Assembly (NCBI RefSeq): GCF_013364155.1
Contig: NZ_CP054916.1
Coordinates: forward strand, 2,972,501 to 3,036,500
Reading direction: 5' to 3'
Length of the DNA: 64,000 nt
DNA from: Streptomyces sp. NA02950
Lineage (GTDB): Bacteria; Actinomycetota; Actinomycetes; Streptomycetales; Streptomycetaceae
The notes beneath the pieces were generated by a model. The model saw only the letters and a list, made by a program, of their open reading frames with translations. It searched no databases and was not told where the DNA came from. Made by a program: the position numbers and the translations under genes. Every line of letters starts with the position of its first letter. The stretch's first letter is position 1. Of the stretch, positions 15,987 through 25,468 are shown piece after piece.

Positions 15987-16025
15987 GGCGCCGCCAGGGG
16001 TGACCCGACTCCCCTTGGCGGCGCC
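15987..16025 (+). terminator. Terminator of M4 protease 1
   Basis: GGCGCCGCCAGGGG (15987-16000) pairs with CCCCTTGGCGGCGCC (16011-16025), with one bulged base and a 10-nt loop. It is about 55 nt after the stop of protease 1. There is no T-run, as is common in Streptomyces. Confidence 0.7.
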
Positions 16026-16188
16026 TCCCTGTGCGCCGCGCGCCCCCCACTTGGCGCCCGACAGCCGCCGGGGAACGCCCGCTTGGCCGTAACCGAGCCC
16101 CCGCGCGCCCCTTCGCGCCCCCAGCGCCGCGGCGAACGGGGGGCGCGGCCTGCCCCGTTGAATCCGGTATCCGGAGAATGATCAACAT

Positions 16189-16231
16189 TCAACGAACATT
16201 TTCCGGCCGACCTGTCGCCAAACCCGTGACA
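16189..16231 (+). promoter_or_regulatory. Conserved upstream block shared with M4 protease 1
   Basis: TCAACGAACATTTTCCGGCC at 16189-16208 matches 13373-13392 in 17 of 20 bases, and both are followed by GTCGC and then ACCC.TGACA. A related piece, ATCTTTGCCGCG, precedes protease 3 near 18102. Probably shared promoter or operator sequence; the regulator is unknown. Confidence 0.5.
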
Positions 16232-16349
16232 TGTCCTCGACTTGTATGACAGTCTGCCGAGGCATTACGCACCTGCACCTCTTGTTCAGCACCGGGCCGC
16301 ACTTCCCCGCTGCCCGGCGCTGACCCCCCACAGCAATGAGGAGTTTCGC

Positions 16350-18017
16350 GTGAGCAAGACGTTCACCATGCCCATATCCGGCCGCGGAAAGCGCCGTTCG
16401 GCCATCGCCGCCGGTGCCGCGGTCGCCGCGGCGGCCCTGCTGGCCACCGGAATGACCACCGGCTCGGCCGGTGCCGCACCCGCCGGGGACGATGTCCGCG
16501 CCGGGGCACTGCCCGCCAAGCTGACCGCGTCGGCCCGTGCCGAGCTGATGCGCGACGCCAACGCGACCAAGGTGGAGACCGCCAAGGCCCTTGGCCTGGG
16601 CGCCAAGGAGAAGCTGGTCGTCAAGGATGTCATCAAGGACAAGAACGGCACCGTCCACACCCGGTACGACCGCACCTACGCCGGTCTGCCGGTCCTCGGC
16701 GGCGACCTGATCGTCCACGAGGCCGAAGGCAAGAAGGGTGATGACGCCAGAAGCGTCACCAAGTCCACCAAGGCCACCATCAAGGTCGCCACCACCTCCG
16801 CGGAGGTCGCGCCGACCACCGCGGCCACGTCCGCGGTCAAGCTGGCCAAGGCCGACGGCAGCAAGAAGGCCGCCGCCGAGACCCCCCGCAAGGTCGTCTG
16901 GGCCGCCTCCGGCAAGCCGGTGCTGGCGTACGAGACCGTCGTCGGCGGTGTCCAGAAGGACGGCACGCCCAACCAGCTGCACGTCATCACCGACGCCGCC
17001 ACCGGCAAGAAGCTCTACGAGTTCCAGGGCATCAAGACCGGCAGCGGCGAGGGCCAGTACTCCGGTTCGGTGGAGCTCGGCACCTCCAAGGAGGGCAGCG
17101 GCTTCACCCTGACCGACGCCGACCGCGGTGGCCACAAGACCACCAATCTCGAGAACAAGGAGGACGGCGAGGGCAAGGCGTTCACCGACGAGGACGACAA
17201 GTGGGGCAACGGCAAGGCCGACGACCCGCAGACCGCGGCCGTCGACGCCCACTACGGCGCCGCCGCCACCTGGGACTACTACAAGAACGTGCACGGCCGC
17301 AACGGCATCGCCGACGACGGCAAGGGCGCGTACTCCCGGGTCCACTACGGCGACGCTTACGTCAACGCCTTCTGGGACGACGAGTGCTTCTGCATGACGT
17401 ACGGCGACGGTGAGGGCAACAAGGCCCCGCTGACCGCCCTCGACGTCGCGGGGCACGAGATGTCGCACGGTGTCACCTCCAAGACCGCCGGTCTGGAGTA
17501 CACCGGTGAGTCCGGCGGCCTCAACGAGGCCACCTCCGACATCTTCGGCACCTCGGTGGAGTTCTCCGCCAAGAACGAGAAGGACGTCGGCGACTACCTC
17601 ATCGGCGAAGCCATCAACATCAACGGCGACGGCACCCCGCTGCGCTACATGGACAAGCCGAGCAAGGACGGCCAGTCCGCGGACAACTGGTCCGCCGACG
17701 TCGGCGACAAGGACGTGCACTACTCCTCGGGTGTCGCCAACCACTTCTTCTACCTGCTGTCCGAGGGCAGCGGCGCCAAGGAGATCAACGGCGTCAAGTA
17801 CGACAGCCCGACCGCGGACGGCTCCAAGGTCGAGAACATCGGCCGCGACAAGGCCGAGAAGATCTGGTACAAGGCGCTCACCACGTACATGACCTCCACC
17901 ACGGACTACAAGGCCGCCCGTGAGGCGACCGTGAAGGCCGCCAACGACCTGTACGGCGCCGACGGTGCCGAGTCCAAGGCCGTTGCCGCCGCCTGGACCG
18001 GGGTCAACGTCAAGTAA
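16350..18017 (+). CDS. Secreted M4 thermolysin-like metalloprotease 2
   Basis: A 555-residue precursor: Sec signal (about 1-45), FTP/PepSY propeptide, then an M4 catalytic domain ending shortly after the last helix (AWTGVNVK). HEMSH gives His369, Glu370 and His373, with GGLNEATSD supplying the third zinc ligand; DVHYSSGVANHFFYLLSEGSG is the active-site His segment. It aligns over its whole length with the neighbours at 13608 and 18161 but has no C-terminal extension. GTG 16350 follows GAGGAG at good spacing; the open frame upstream to 16242 lies in the promoter. A strong terminator follows. Confidence 0.95.
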   Translation: MSKTFTMPISGRGKRRSAIAAGAAVAAAALLATGMTTGSAGAAPAGDDVRAGALPAKLTASARAELMRDANATKVETAKALGLGAKEKLVVKDVIKDKNGTVHTRYDRTYAGLPVLGGDLIVHEAEGKKGDDARSVTKSTKATIKVATTSAEVAPTTAATSAVKLAKADGSKKAAAETPRKVVWAASGKPVLAYETVVGGVQKDGTPNQLHVITDAATGKKLYEFQGIKTGSGEGQYSGSVELGTSKEGSGFTLTDADRGGHKTTNLENKEDGEGKAFTDEDDKWGNGKADDPQTAAVDAHYGAAATWDYYKNVHGRNGIADDGKGAYSRVHYGDAYVNAFWDDECFCMTYGDGEGNKAPLTALDVAGHEMSHGVTSKTAGLEYTGESGGLNEATSDIFGTSVEFSAKNEKDVGDYLIGEAININGDGTPLRYMDKPSKDGQSADNWSADVGDKDVHYSSGVANHFFYLLSEGSGAKEINGVKYDSPTADGSKVENIGRDKAEKIWYKALTTYMTSTTDYKAAREATVKAANDLYGADGAESKAVAAAWTGVNVK

Positions 18018-18045
18018 AACAAGCGGAGTTGCGCAAAGCACTTAG

Positions 18046-18077
18046 CCGGTGCCCGGGGCATTCGCCCCGGGCACCGG
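18046..18077 (+). terminator. Strong intrinsic terminator of M4 protease 2
   Basis: A perfect 14-bp stem (18046-18059 with 18064-18077) closes a 4-nt loop ATTC and is followed by TATGTTTTCTTC. It lies 28 nt after the stop. Best terminator in the window. Confidence 0.9.
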
Positions 18078-18160
18078 TATGTTTTCTTCACAGCAAAGTC
18101 ACATCTTTGCCGCGTTGGGCGGTCATGCCGTCCAACTCCCCCTGACAACAGGAGAAACGC

Positions 18161-19825
18161 GTGGATTCACGCTCGACGTCTGTCATATCCGGCAGATCCC
18201 GCCGCAGACGCCGTACCGCCTTCGCCGCCGGAGCGGCGACCGTCGCCGCCTCCCTCCTCGCCGCCGGTTTCACCACCGGCTCCGCGGACGCGGCCACCCC
18301 GAAGTCCACCGCCACCGGCGCCCGGACCCTGACGCTCTCCGCCTCGGCCCGCGCCGAGCTGCTCCGCGAGGCGGGCGCGACCACGGTGTCCACCGCCAGG
18401 TCCCTCGGGCTCGGCGGCAAGGAGAAGCTCGTCGTCCGCGATGTGGTCAAGGACGCCGACGGCGCCATCCACACCCGCTACGAGCGCACCTACGACGGGC
18501 TGCCCGTGCTCGGCGGCGACCTGGTCGTCCACCAGTCCGCGAACGGCTCCTCCGAGGGTGTCACCAAGGCCACCGACGCGAAGATCGCGGTGTCCGACAC
18601 CCGCGCCGCCATCGCCCCCTCGGGTGCCCAGCGGTCCGCGCTGAGCGCCGCGAAGTCCTCGGCCGGCGCCAAGGCCGAGACCGAGCGCGCGCCCCGCAAG
18701 GTGATCTGGGCCGCCACCGGCAAGCCGGTGCTCGCCTACGAGACCGTGGTGCGCGGTGCGCAGAAGGACGGCACCCCGAGCCGCACGCATGTCATCACCG
18801 ACGCCGACACCGGCGCCCGGCTCTATTCCTACGAGGCCGTCGAGACCGGCACCGGTACCGGCCAGCACAACGGCAAGGTCACCGTCGGCACGGTCAAGAG
18901 CGGCAGCCAGTGGCTGATGAAGGACACTGCCCGCGGTGGCCACATGACCTACAACCTCAAGCACAAGGAAGAGGGCAAGGGGTCGAAGTTCCTGGACGCC
19001 AACAACGTCTGGGGCAACGGCAAGCCCACCATCGCGCAGACCGCCGCCGTGGATGTCCACTACGGCGCCGCGATGACGTGGGACTACTACAAGAAGGTCC
19101 TGCACCGCAACGGCATCCGGAACAACGGCAAGGCCGCTTACTCACGCGTCCACTTCGGCAACGCGTACGTGAACGCGTTCTGGGACGACGAGTGCTTCTG
19201 CATGACCTACGGCGACGGCAAGGACAACAAGAACCCGCTCACCTCGCTCGATGTCGCGGGCCACGAGATGAGCCACGGGCTGACCTCCGCCACCGCCAAC
19301 CTGGAGTACAGCGGTGAGTCCGGCGGGCTGAACGAGGCCACCTCCGACATCTTCGGCACGGCGGTCGAGTTCTACGCCAAGAACGCCAAGGACCCCGGTG
19401 ACTACCTCATCGGCGAGAAGATCAACATCAACGGCGACGGCACCCCGCTGCGCTACATGGACAAGCCGAGCAAGGACGGCTACTCCTACGACTACTGGAA
19501 GCGCGGCGTCGGCGAAGACGACCCGCACTTCACCTCCGGTATCGCCAACCACTTCTTCTACCTGCTGTCCGAGGGCAGCGGGCGGAAGGTCATCGGCGGG
19601 GTGACCTACAACAGCCCGACCAAGGACGGCCGCACCGTCAAGGGCATCGGGCGCGCCAAGGCCGAGAAGATCTGGTACAAGGCGCTGACCACGTACATGA
19701 CCTCGACCACCAACTACGCCAAGGCCCGTACCGCCACCCTCAAGGCGGCCAAGGCCCTGTACGGCGCGAACAGCACCGAGTACAAGGCGGTCGACAAGGC
19801 CTGGGGCGGCGTGAACGTCACGTAG
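18161..19825 (+). CDS. Secreted M4 thermolysin-like metalloprotease 3
   Basis: A 554-residue precursor organised as protease 2: Arg-rich signal peptide (RSRRRRRTAFAAG, cleaved near residue 45), FTP/PepSY propeptide, M4 domain without an added tail. HEMSH gives His368, Glu369 and His372, the third ligand lies in GGLNEATSD, and DPHFTSGIANHFFYLLSEGSG is the active-site segment (Asp-Pro-His where the other two have Asp-Val-His). Start GTG 18161 follows CAGGAGAAACGC. Its leader can form a hairpin from GTTGGGCGG and CCGTCCAAC. Third member of the tandem array. Confidence 0.95.
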   Translation: MDSRSTSVISGRSRRRRRTAFAAGAATVAASLLAAGFTTGSADAATPKSTATGARTLTLSASARAELLREAGATTVSTARSLGLGGKEKLVVRDVVKDADGAIHTRYERTYDGLPVLGGDLVVHQSANGSSEGVTKATDAKIAVSDTRAAIAPSGAQRSALSAAKSSAGAKAETERAPRKVIWAATGKPVLAYETVVRGAQKDGTPSRTHVITDADTGARLYSYEAVETGTGTGQHNGKVTVGTVKSGSQWLMKDTARGGHMTYNLKHKEEGKGSKFLDANNVWGNGKPTIAQTAAVDVHYGAAMTWDYYKKVLHRNGIRNNGKAAYSRVHFGNAYVNAFWDDECFCMTYGDGKDNKNPLTSLDVAGHEMSHGLTSATANLEYSGESGGLNEATSDIFGTAVEFYAKNAKDPGDYLIGEKININGDGTPLRYMDKPSKDGYSYDYWKRGVGEDDPHFTSGIANHFFYLLSEGSGRKVIGGVTYNSPTKDGRTVKGIGRAKAEKIWYKALTTYMTSTTNYAKARTATLKAAKALYGANSTEYKAVDKAWGGVNVT

Positions 19826-19841
19826 TCACCTGGCTCTCCCG

Positions 19842-19871
19842 GCCGGGCGGGCTTCCTCCAGCCCGCCCGGC
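19842..19871 (+). terminator. Terminator of M4 protease 3
   Basis: GCCGGGCGGGC (19842-19852) pairs perfectly with GCCCGCCCGGC (19861-19871) around an 8-nt loop, 16 nt after the stop. Confidence 0.75.
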
Positions 19872-20141
19872 TCCCGCCCCGCCGCCCGGCACCAACGTCC
19901 CGGCACGCCCGGAGGTTCTCCGGGACCGAGCACGGCGGATGGCCACGGCTCTCGACGATGTTCCGTCCGGTGTCCCCGGCGAACGGCGGCGGTGGATGCC
20001 CGCCGGCCGTCCGGACCCAGCAGCCGCACCTCGCCGCGGGCCGCGCTCACCTCGGCGGTGTGCGGTCCGGCGTAGCCGATGGCGCCCGGGGTGCGGGGCA
20101 CGGTGCGGCCTCACGCACTGTCCCCCGGTGTGCAACCGGCC

Positions 20142-20174
20142 CCGGTCCCGGGCCCGTCGGGGGACCGGGACCGG
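20142..20174 (-). terminator. Probable glgP terminator
   Basis: CCGGTCCC (20142-20149) pairs with GGGACCGG (20167-20174), 10 nt beyond the glgP stop on the minus strand. The loop is GC-rich and could pair further. No T-run. Confidence 0.5.
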
Positions 20175-20183
20175 TGGGCGGCG

Positions 20184-22781
20184 TCAGCGCAACAGCACGC
20201 CCGACTCCTCCGCCGTGTCCTGGGACGGCCATGCGACCAGGCCCGGTTCGGCGGGGTCGGCGAGCAGCCGGTGGGCGGGCAGCACCCGGACCGTGTAGCC
20301 GAAGGGTCCGGTGCGGTCCAGGGCGAGCGGGCCCTCGTAGAGGCGGCTGCCCTCACCGTCCGGGCCCGAGGTGGGCTTGAGGGGAATGCGGCTGCCGTCG
20401 GTGATGCGGTCGGTGCCGTCGACCCGTCCGGCGACCGCCTGGACCTCGACATCGCCGGGTTCCAGGCCGCCGAGGCGCACCCGGACCCGCAGCGAGAGCG
20501 CCGAGCCCAGTTCGGCGGCGCCGCCCGGGGCGGACGGCGTCAGCCGGGCCTCCACATGGTCCACCGCCACCTCCGACCAGGCGCCGCGCACCCGGGCCTT
20601 CCAGCGGGCCAGGTCCCCGGCGGTGGCGGGGTCCAGGGCGCGGTGGGAGCGGGCGGCCGGGGCGTAGAGCCGCTCGGTGTACTCGCGCACCATCCGGCCC
20701 GCGAGCACCTTGGGCGCGAGGGTGGTGAGGGTTTGCCGCACCATGTCGATCCAGCGGCCGGGGAGGCCGTCCGGACCGCGGTCGTAGAAGCGCGGGGCGA
20801 CCCGGTTCTCCAGCAGTTCGTAGAGGGCGGCGGCCTCCAGGTCGTCCCGGCGGGTCTCGTCGGTGGCGGAGCCGTCGGCGGTGGGGATGGCCCAGCCGAA
20901 GTCGGGGTCGTACCACTCGTCCCACCAGCCGTCCAGGACGGAGAGGTTGAGACAGCCGTTGAGCGCGGCCTTCATTCCGCTGGTGCCGCACGCCTCCAGC
21001 GGCCGCAGCGGGTTGTTGAGCCACACATCGCAGCCGGGGTAGAGCTTCTGGGCCATCGCCATGCCGTAGTCGGGCAGGAAGACCAGACGGTGGCGCACCC
21101 GCGGATCGTCGGCGAACCGCACCAGCTCCTGGATCAGCCGCTTGCCGCCGTCGTCGGCGGGGTGGGCCTTGCCCGCGACGACGATCTGGACCGGCCGCTC
21201 GGGGTGGAGCAGCAGTTCCATCAGCCGGTCGGGGTCGCGCAGCATCAGGGTGAGCCGCTTGTAGGAGGGGACCCGGCGGGCGAAGCCGATGGTGAGGACG
21301 TCCGGGTCCAGGACGCCGTCGATCCAGCCGAGTTCCGCGGTGCCCGCGCCGCGCTGCCGCCAGGCCGCGTACAGCCGCCGCCGGACCTCGGCGACCAGCT
21401 GTTCCCGCAGGGTGCGGCGGAGCCCCCACAGCTCGCCGTCGGGGAGGTGGCCGAACTGCCGGGCGCCGAGCCGGGAGACCTCGGGCGCCGTCCAGGTGGG
21501 GGCGTGCACCCCGTTGGTGACGGAGGTGATCGGCACCTCCTCGGGGTCGAAGCCCGGCCAGAGTCCGGCGAACATCTCCCGGCTGACCCGGCCGTGCAGG
21601 GTGGACACCCCGTTGGCGCGCTGGGCCAGCCGCAGCCCCATCACCGCCATGTTGAAGAGGTTGGGCTCACCGCCGGGGTAGGTCTCCATGCCCAGGGCGA
21701 GGATCCGCTCGACCGCGATCCCGGGGAGTTCGCCGCCGTCACCGAAGTGGCGGGCGACCAGCTCGCGGTCGAAGCGGTCGATCCCGGCGGGGACGGGGGT
21801 GTGGGTGGTGAACACGGTGCCCGCCCGCACCGTTTCGTGCGCGGTGTCGAAGTCGCCGCCGGCGTCGATGAGTTCGCGGATCCGCTCCAGGCCCTGGAAC
21901 CCGGCATGGCCCTCGTTGGTGTGGAACACCTCGGGCGCCGGGTGGCCGGTCAGCCGGCAGTACGCGCGCACCGCGCGAACCCCGCCGATGCCGAGCAGCA
22001 TCTCCTGGCGCAGCCGGTGTTCACTGCCGCCGCCGTAGAGCCGGTCGGTGACATCGCGCTCGCCGTGGCCGTTCTCCTCCACATCGGTGTCCAGGAGCAG
22101 CAGCGGCACCCGGCCGACCTGCGCCTGCCAGATCCGGGCGTACAGCGGGCGGCCGCCGGGGAGGGTGAGCGGAACGCGCACCGCCCGGCCGTCGGCTTCG
22201 CACAGCAGGGACAGCGGCAGCTCGTCGGGGTCGAGCACCGGGTACTGCTCCTGCTGCCAGCCCTCGCGGGAGAGCGACTGGCGGAAGTAGCCGTGGCGGT
22301 AGAGCAGTCCGACGCCCATCAGGGGCACCCCGAGGTCGCTGGCGGCCTTCAGGTGGTCACCGGCGAGGATGCCGAGGCCGCCGGAGTACTGCGGCAGGGC
22401 GGCGGTGATGCCGAACTCCGGGGAGAAGTAGGCGATGGCGGTGGGCAGCGCGCCGGGGCCGGGCTCCGCGGGGTCCGCCCCGGACCGGCCCTGGTACCAG
22501 CGGGGTGCGGTGAGGTAGTCGTGCAGATCGTCGGCCGCAGCCTGGAGACGGCGCAGGAAGTCGCGGTCCGCGGCGAGTTCCGCGAGCCGGGAGACGGGCA
22601 CGGTGGACAGCAGCCGCACCGGGTCGCCGCCCGACGTCCGCCAGCCCTCGGGATCCACCGCCCGGAACAGCTCACGGGTCTCGGGATGCCAGGACCAGCG
22701 CAGATTGCGCGCCAGCGGATGCAGGGGTCGTAGGGGTTCCGGAAGGACGGGACGCACGCTGAATCGACGGATGGCCTTCAC
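20184..22781 (-). CDS. glgP: Alpha-glucan (glycogen) phosphorylase GlgP
   Basis: An 865-residue PLP-dependent phosphorylase releasing glucose-1-phosphate from alpha-1,4-glucan ends. It has the actinobacterial form with an N-terminal DUF3417 domain (PLHPLARNLRWSWHPETRELF). The PLP lysine is Lys604 in EACGTSGMKAALNGCLNLSVLDGWWDEW. Other signatures are YFSPEFG, YSGGLGILAGDHLKAASDLGVPLMGVGLLY and HTNEGHAGF. The start is GTG 22781 (VKAIRRFSVRPV); the open frame to 23057 is Arg-rich upstream shadow. The ribosome site is weak (GAAGG close to the GTG). It is divergent from the MmyB-type regulator gene (22951). Confidence 0.93.
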   Translation of the reverse strand: MKAIRRFSVRPVLPEPLRPLHPLARNLRWSWHPETRELFRAVDPEGWRTSGGDPVRLLSTVPVSRLAELAADRDFLRRLQAAADDLHDYLTAPRWYQGRSGADPAEPGPGALPTAIAYFSPEFGITAALPQYSGGLGILAGDHLKAASDLGVPLMGVGLLYRHGYFRQSLSREGWQQEQYPVLDPDELPLSLLCEADGRAVRVPLTLPGGRPLYARIWQAQVGRVPLLLLDTDVEENGHGERDVTDRLYGGGSEHRLRQEMLLGIGGVRAVRAYCRLTGHPAPEVFHTNEGHAGFQGLERIRELIDAGGDFDTAHETVRAGTVFTTHTPVPAGIDRFDRELVARHFGDGGELPGIAVERILALGMETYPGGEPNLFNMAVMGLRLAQRANGVSTLHGRVSREMFAGLWPGFDPEEVPITSVTNGVHAPTWTAPEVSRLGARQFGHLPDGELWGLRRTLREQLVAEVRRRLYAAWRQRGAGTAELGWIDGVLDPDVLTIGFARRVPSYKRLTLMLRDPDRLMELLLHPERPVQIVVAGKAHPADDGGKRLIQELVRFADDPRVRHRLVFLPDYGMAMAQKLYPGCDVWLNNPLRPLEACGTSGMKAALNGCLNLSVLDGWWDEWYDPDFGWAIPTADGSATDETRRDDLEAAALYELLENRVAPRFYDRGPDGLPGRWIDMVRQTLTTLAPKVLAGRMVREYTERLYAPAARSHRALDPATAGDLARWKARVRGAWSEVAVDHVEARLTPSAPGGAAELGSALSLRVRVRLGGLEPGDVEVQAVAGRVDGTDRITDGSRIPLKPTSGPDGEGSRLYEGPLALDRTGPFGYTVRVLPAHRLLADPAEPGLVAWPSQDTAEESGVLLR

Positions 22782-22950
22782 CCTTCGACGGTAGCGGCCG
22801 GCGCGTCCCCGTTCTGGAGCTTTCGCCCGGCGCCGGGGAACGGCGTCGCGGGCAGCGGTCTTTCCGGCCAGTGGCGTCGCCCGCCGGTGCGCGCTGGCTG
22901 CCACTGACAGGGTCAGGCACGATGCGCGCCGCCGGTGGACACTGGACCGT

Positions 22951-23868
22951 ATGGACCGACCCGCCACCCCCGCCCCACCTGCCGAACTGGGCGGCTTTCT
23001 GCGCACCCGCCGCGCCGCCCTGCGCCCCGAGGACGTCGGACTGGTCTCGTACGGCACCCGGCGCCGGGTGCCCGGGCTGCGCCGCGAGGAGCTGGCGCAG
23101 CTGGCGGGGGTCAGCGTCGCGTACTACACCCGGCTGGAACAGGGGCAGTCCGCGGGCGCCTCGGACGGGGTGCTGGACGCCATCGCGCGGGCGCTGCGGC
23201 TGACCCCCGACGAGCACGCGCATCTGCGCAATCTGGCCCGCCCCGCGCGCACCCCGCGCCCCCGCGCGCCGCGCGCCGAGTGCGCCCGGCCGTCGACCCG
23301 GCGGCTGCTGGCGGCGATGGACCAGGTGCCCGCCCTGGTGCTGGACCGCCGCTTCGAGGTGCTGGCCTGGAACCGGCTGGGACACGCCCTGACCGCCGGG
23401 CATCTGGCCGCGGAGGCGCCGGACCGCCCGCGGGAGCGGCCCAACGCGCAGCGGATGCTCTTCCTCGATCCGCACACCCGTGAGCTGTACCCGGACTGGG
23501 AGACCGAGGCGCGGCGCGCGGTCTCCTCGCTGCGGGTGGCGGCGGGCGAACACCCCGACGACCGGCGGCTGGCCGAGCTGATCGGTGAGCTGACCATGAA
23601 GAGCGAGGTGTTCGCGGCGCTGTGGTCGCGCCACCCGGTGCACCGCTGCTCGTTCGGCACGAAGACGTTCCACCATCCGCTGGTGGGACCGCTGGAGCTG
23701 GCCTTCGAGATGACCCGGCTGCCGGACTCCGGGGGCCAGGGGCTGCTGATGTACGGCGCGGAGCCGGGGTCCCCGTCCGAGGCGGGCCTGCGGCTGCTGG
23801 CGGCCGGGCTCGACGAGGCGGCCGGTGCGCCGGAGCGCACGTCCCGCGACCGGCTCGGGACGCTCTGA
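22951..23868 (+). CDS. XRE-family regulator with MmyB-like ligand-binding domain
   Basis: A 305-residue transcription factor. The N-terminal HTH (about 12-85) reads LGGFLRTRRAAL...RRVPGLRREELAQLAGVSVAYYTRLEQGQ, the hallmark of this family. The rest (about 110-285) is the MmyB-like domain: VLDRRFEVLAWN, LFLDPHTRELYPDWE, SRHPVHRCSFGTKTFHHPLVGPLEL. Members usually control an adjacent, often divergent gene, sometimes an oxidoreductase. Here the divergent neighbour is glgP (170 bp between starts), so regulation of glgP is possible but unproven. ATG 22951 opens MDRPATPAPPAELG. Confidence 0.92.
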   Translation: MDRPATPAPPAELGGFLRTRRAALRPEDVGLVSYGTRRRVPGLRREELAQLAGVSVAYYTRLEQGQSAGASDGVLDAIARALRLTPDEHAHLRNLARPARTPRPRAPRAECARPSTRRLLAAMDQVPALVLDRRFEVLAWNRLGHALTAGHLAAEAPDRPRERPNAQRMLFLDPHTRELYPDWETEARRAVSSLRVAAGEHPDDRRLAELIGELTMKSEVFAALWSRHPVHRCSFGTKTFHHPLVGPLELAFEMTRLPDSGGQGLLMYGAEPGSPSEAGLRLLAAGLDEAAGAPERTSRDRLGTL

Positions 23869-24018
23869 CCGCCGCGCGCGAACGGCCGGCGGCCACCGCG
23901 GCCCTCCCCGCTCCGCGCGCGGTCGATATGGCCGATTCCGCCCCCGGGTGCGCCCTTGTCCGGATCTTTGCCGTCACGAGACGCTGACGCACGTCGACTC
24001 GGGGAGGGGGATCGATCC

Positions 24019-25278
24019 ATGGCACACACACGTGGGCGCCGCCGCCGGACGGCCGGGGCGCCGGCCGCCGCCGCGGCGGTGGTCCTGGCACTGGCGCCGC
24101 CCGCCCAGGCCGTCCCCGCCCGGGGCCCGGTCCAGGGCGCGGCCACGGCGGTGGAGGGCGGCTACATCGTCGCGCTGAAACGCGGTCCGGGGGCGCCGTC
24201 GGCTTCCTCCGGACGCGGCCGGGAGACCGTGGAGCGCTACGGCGTGAGCATCCGCCGCACCTATCGCACCGCGCTCGACGGCTATGCGATACGGGCGGAC
24301 GAGACACAGGCGAGACGGCTCGCGGCCGATCCGGCGGTGGCCTCGGTGACCCGGGACGCGCGGGTGTCCCTGCGCTCGGCCGCCGCCCCGCGGCGGTCCC
24401 CGCGGACCCAGCCCTATCCCCCGTCCTGGGGCCTGGACCGGATCGACCAGCCGGACCCGGTGCCCGACGGAGCGCCGGAACGGACCCTGGACGGGGCGTA
24501 CACCGCGCCCGCGGACGGCGGGCGCGGTGTCACCGTCTACGTCGTCGACTCCGGGGTGCGCACCGGCCACCGGGACTTCGGCGGCCGGGCCCGCTCCGGC
24601 TGGGACTTCGTCGACGACGATCCGGTGGCCGAGGACGGCAACGGCCACGGCACCCATGTGGCCGCGACCGCGGCGGGCACCCGCTACGGCGTGGCGAAGC
24701 GCGCCGACGTGGTGGCCGTCCGGGTGCTGGACGACCGCGGCCAGGGCACCAGCGCACAGGTACTCGCCGGGCTCGACTGGGTGCTGAAGCACGCCGTGCG
24801 GCCCGCGGTCGTCAATCTGAGCCTGGGGACGACGGATCCGGCACCGGTGCCCGCGTGGGACACGGCGGTGCGGACCGGGATCGCCTCCGGACTCACCTTC
24901 ACGGTCGCGGCCGGCAACGAGGGCCTGAGCGCGGGCTCCTCCTCCCCCGGCCGGGTGCGGGAGGCCATCACCGTCGGCGCGACCGACCGGTTCGACCGGC
25001 GCCCGCGGTTCTCCAACTGGGGCCCGGCCGTTGACCTGTTCGCGCCCGGCGACCGGATCGTCTCGGCGTCGCACACGAGCGACACGGCGGCGGCCACCCG
25101 CTCCGGCACCTCGATGGCCGCACCGCACGCGGCCGGTGCCGCCGCGCTGTATCTGGCCGCCCACCGGTCGGCCTCCCCGGCCCGGGTGAGCGCGGCGCTG
25201 ACGGCCGCCGCGGCCACGGGCGCGGTGCGGGGCGCGGGCCGGGGTTCCCCGAACCGTCTGCTCCGGGTGGCCAACTGA
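24019..25278 (+). CDS. Secreted subtilisin-family (S8) serine protease
   Basis: A 419-residue precursor: Sec signal (RGRRRRTAG, Ala/Val core, AQA), I9 inhibitor propeptide (GGYIVALKRG...VERYGVSIRRTYRTALDGYAIRADETQARRLAADPAVASVTRD) and an S8 domain of the proteinase K/aqualysin type. The triad is Asp177 (VYVVDSGV), His210 (GNGHGTHVAATAAG) and Ser365 (SGTSMAAPHAAGAAALYL), with the oxyanion Asn in AAGNEG. Start ATG 24019 follows GGGGAGGGGG; the open frame to 23956 adds no signal sequence. A C-rich imperfect hairpin follows the stop. Confidence 0.95.
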   Translation: MAHTRGRRRRTAGAPAAAAAVVLALAPPAQAVPARGPVQGAATAVEGGYIVALKRGPGAPSASSGRGRETVERYGVSIRRTYRTALDGYAIRADETQARRLAADPAVASVTRDARVSLRSAAAPRRSPRTQPYPPSWGLDRIDQPDPVPDGAPERTLDGAYTAPADGGRGVTVYVVDSGVRTGHRDFGGRARSGWDFVDDDPVAEDGNGHGTHVAATAAGTRYGVAKRADVVAVRVLDDRGQGTSAQVLAGLDWVLKHAVRPAVVNLSLGTTDPAPVPAWDTAVRTGIASGLTFTVAAGNEGLSAGSSSPGRVREAITVGATDRFDRRPRFSNWGPAVDLFAPGDRIVSASHTSDTAAATRSGTSMAAPHAAGAAALYLAAHRSASPARVSAALTAAAATGAVRGAGRGSPNRLLRVAN

Positions 25279-25303
25279 CGTACCGGAATACTCATCCGAC
25301 TGG

Positions 25304-25334
25304 ACGGCCCCCGCCACGCGCGGGGCGGGCCCGT
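25304..25334 (+). terminator. Imperfect hairpin after the subtilisin gene
   Basis: CGGCCCCCGCC pairs imperfectly with GGCGGGCCCG about 25 nt after the stop. Probable terminator between the protease and the glgE operon. Confidence 0.45.
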
Positions 25335-25468
25335 GTACCCGGCGTTACGAACCGGTAGTTCACGGGAACGCGGATTGTCGCCCGGTGCCGTATGGGAAGG
25401 CTCTCTCCCCGCGCTCCCCCATGGCCGACCCCATCCGCCCACCAGAGTGAACGCGGACAGGAGCTGTC

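Larger units (their letters stand above)
15933..16349. other. Intergenic region between M4 proteases 1 and 2
   Basis: No gene. It holds the terminator of protease 1 (15987-16025), a GC-rich filler, then a lower-GC promoter stretch from about 16160. The block at 16189-16231 resembles the one before protease 1 and includes the palindrome GACATGTC. Confidence 0.5.
19826..20183. other. 358-bp region between convergent protease 3 and glgP
   Basis: It contains the protease terminator (19842-19871) and a likely glgP terminator (20142-20174). A minus-strand open frame at 19826-20101 has protein-like stretches (YAGPHTAEVSAARGEVRLLGPDG) but no ribosome site or recognised family. It may be the remnant of a lost gene. 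Confidence 0.4.

Noticed and set aside
19826..20101. Minus-strand 91-codon frame between protease 3 and glgP
   Set aside because: Some protein-like stretches, but no start signal or known family, and it overlaps a terminator. Kept only as a possible remnant.
20079..22733. 884-codon open frame on the + strand opposite glgP
   Set aside because: Antisense shadow caused by high GC; no ribosome site and no family sequence, while the minus strand encodes a full GlgP.
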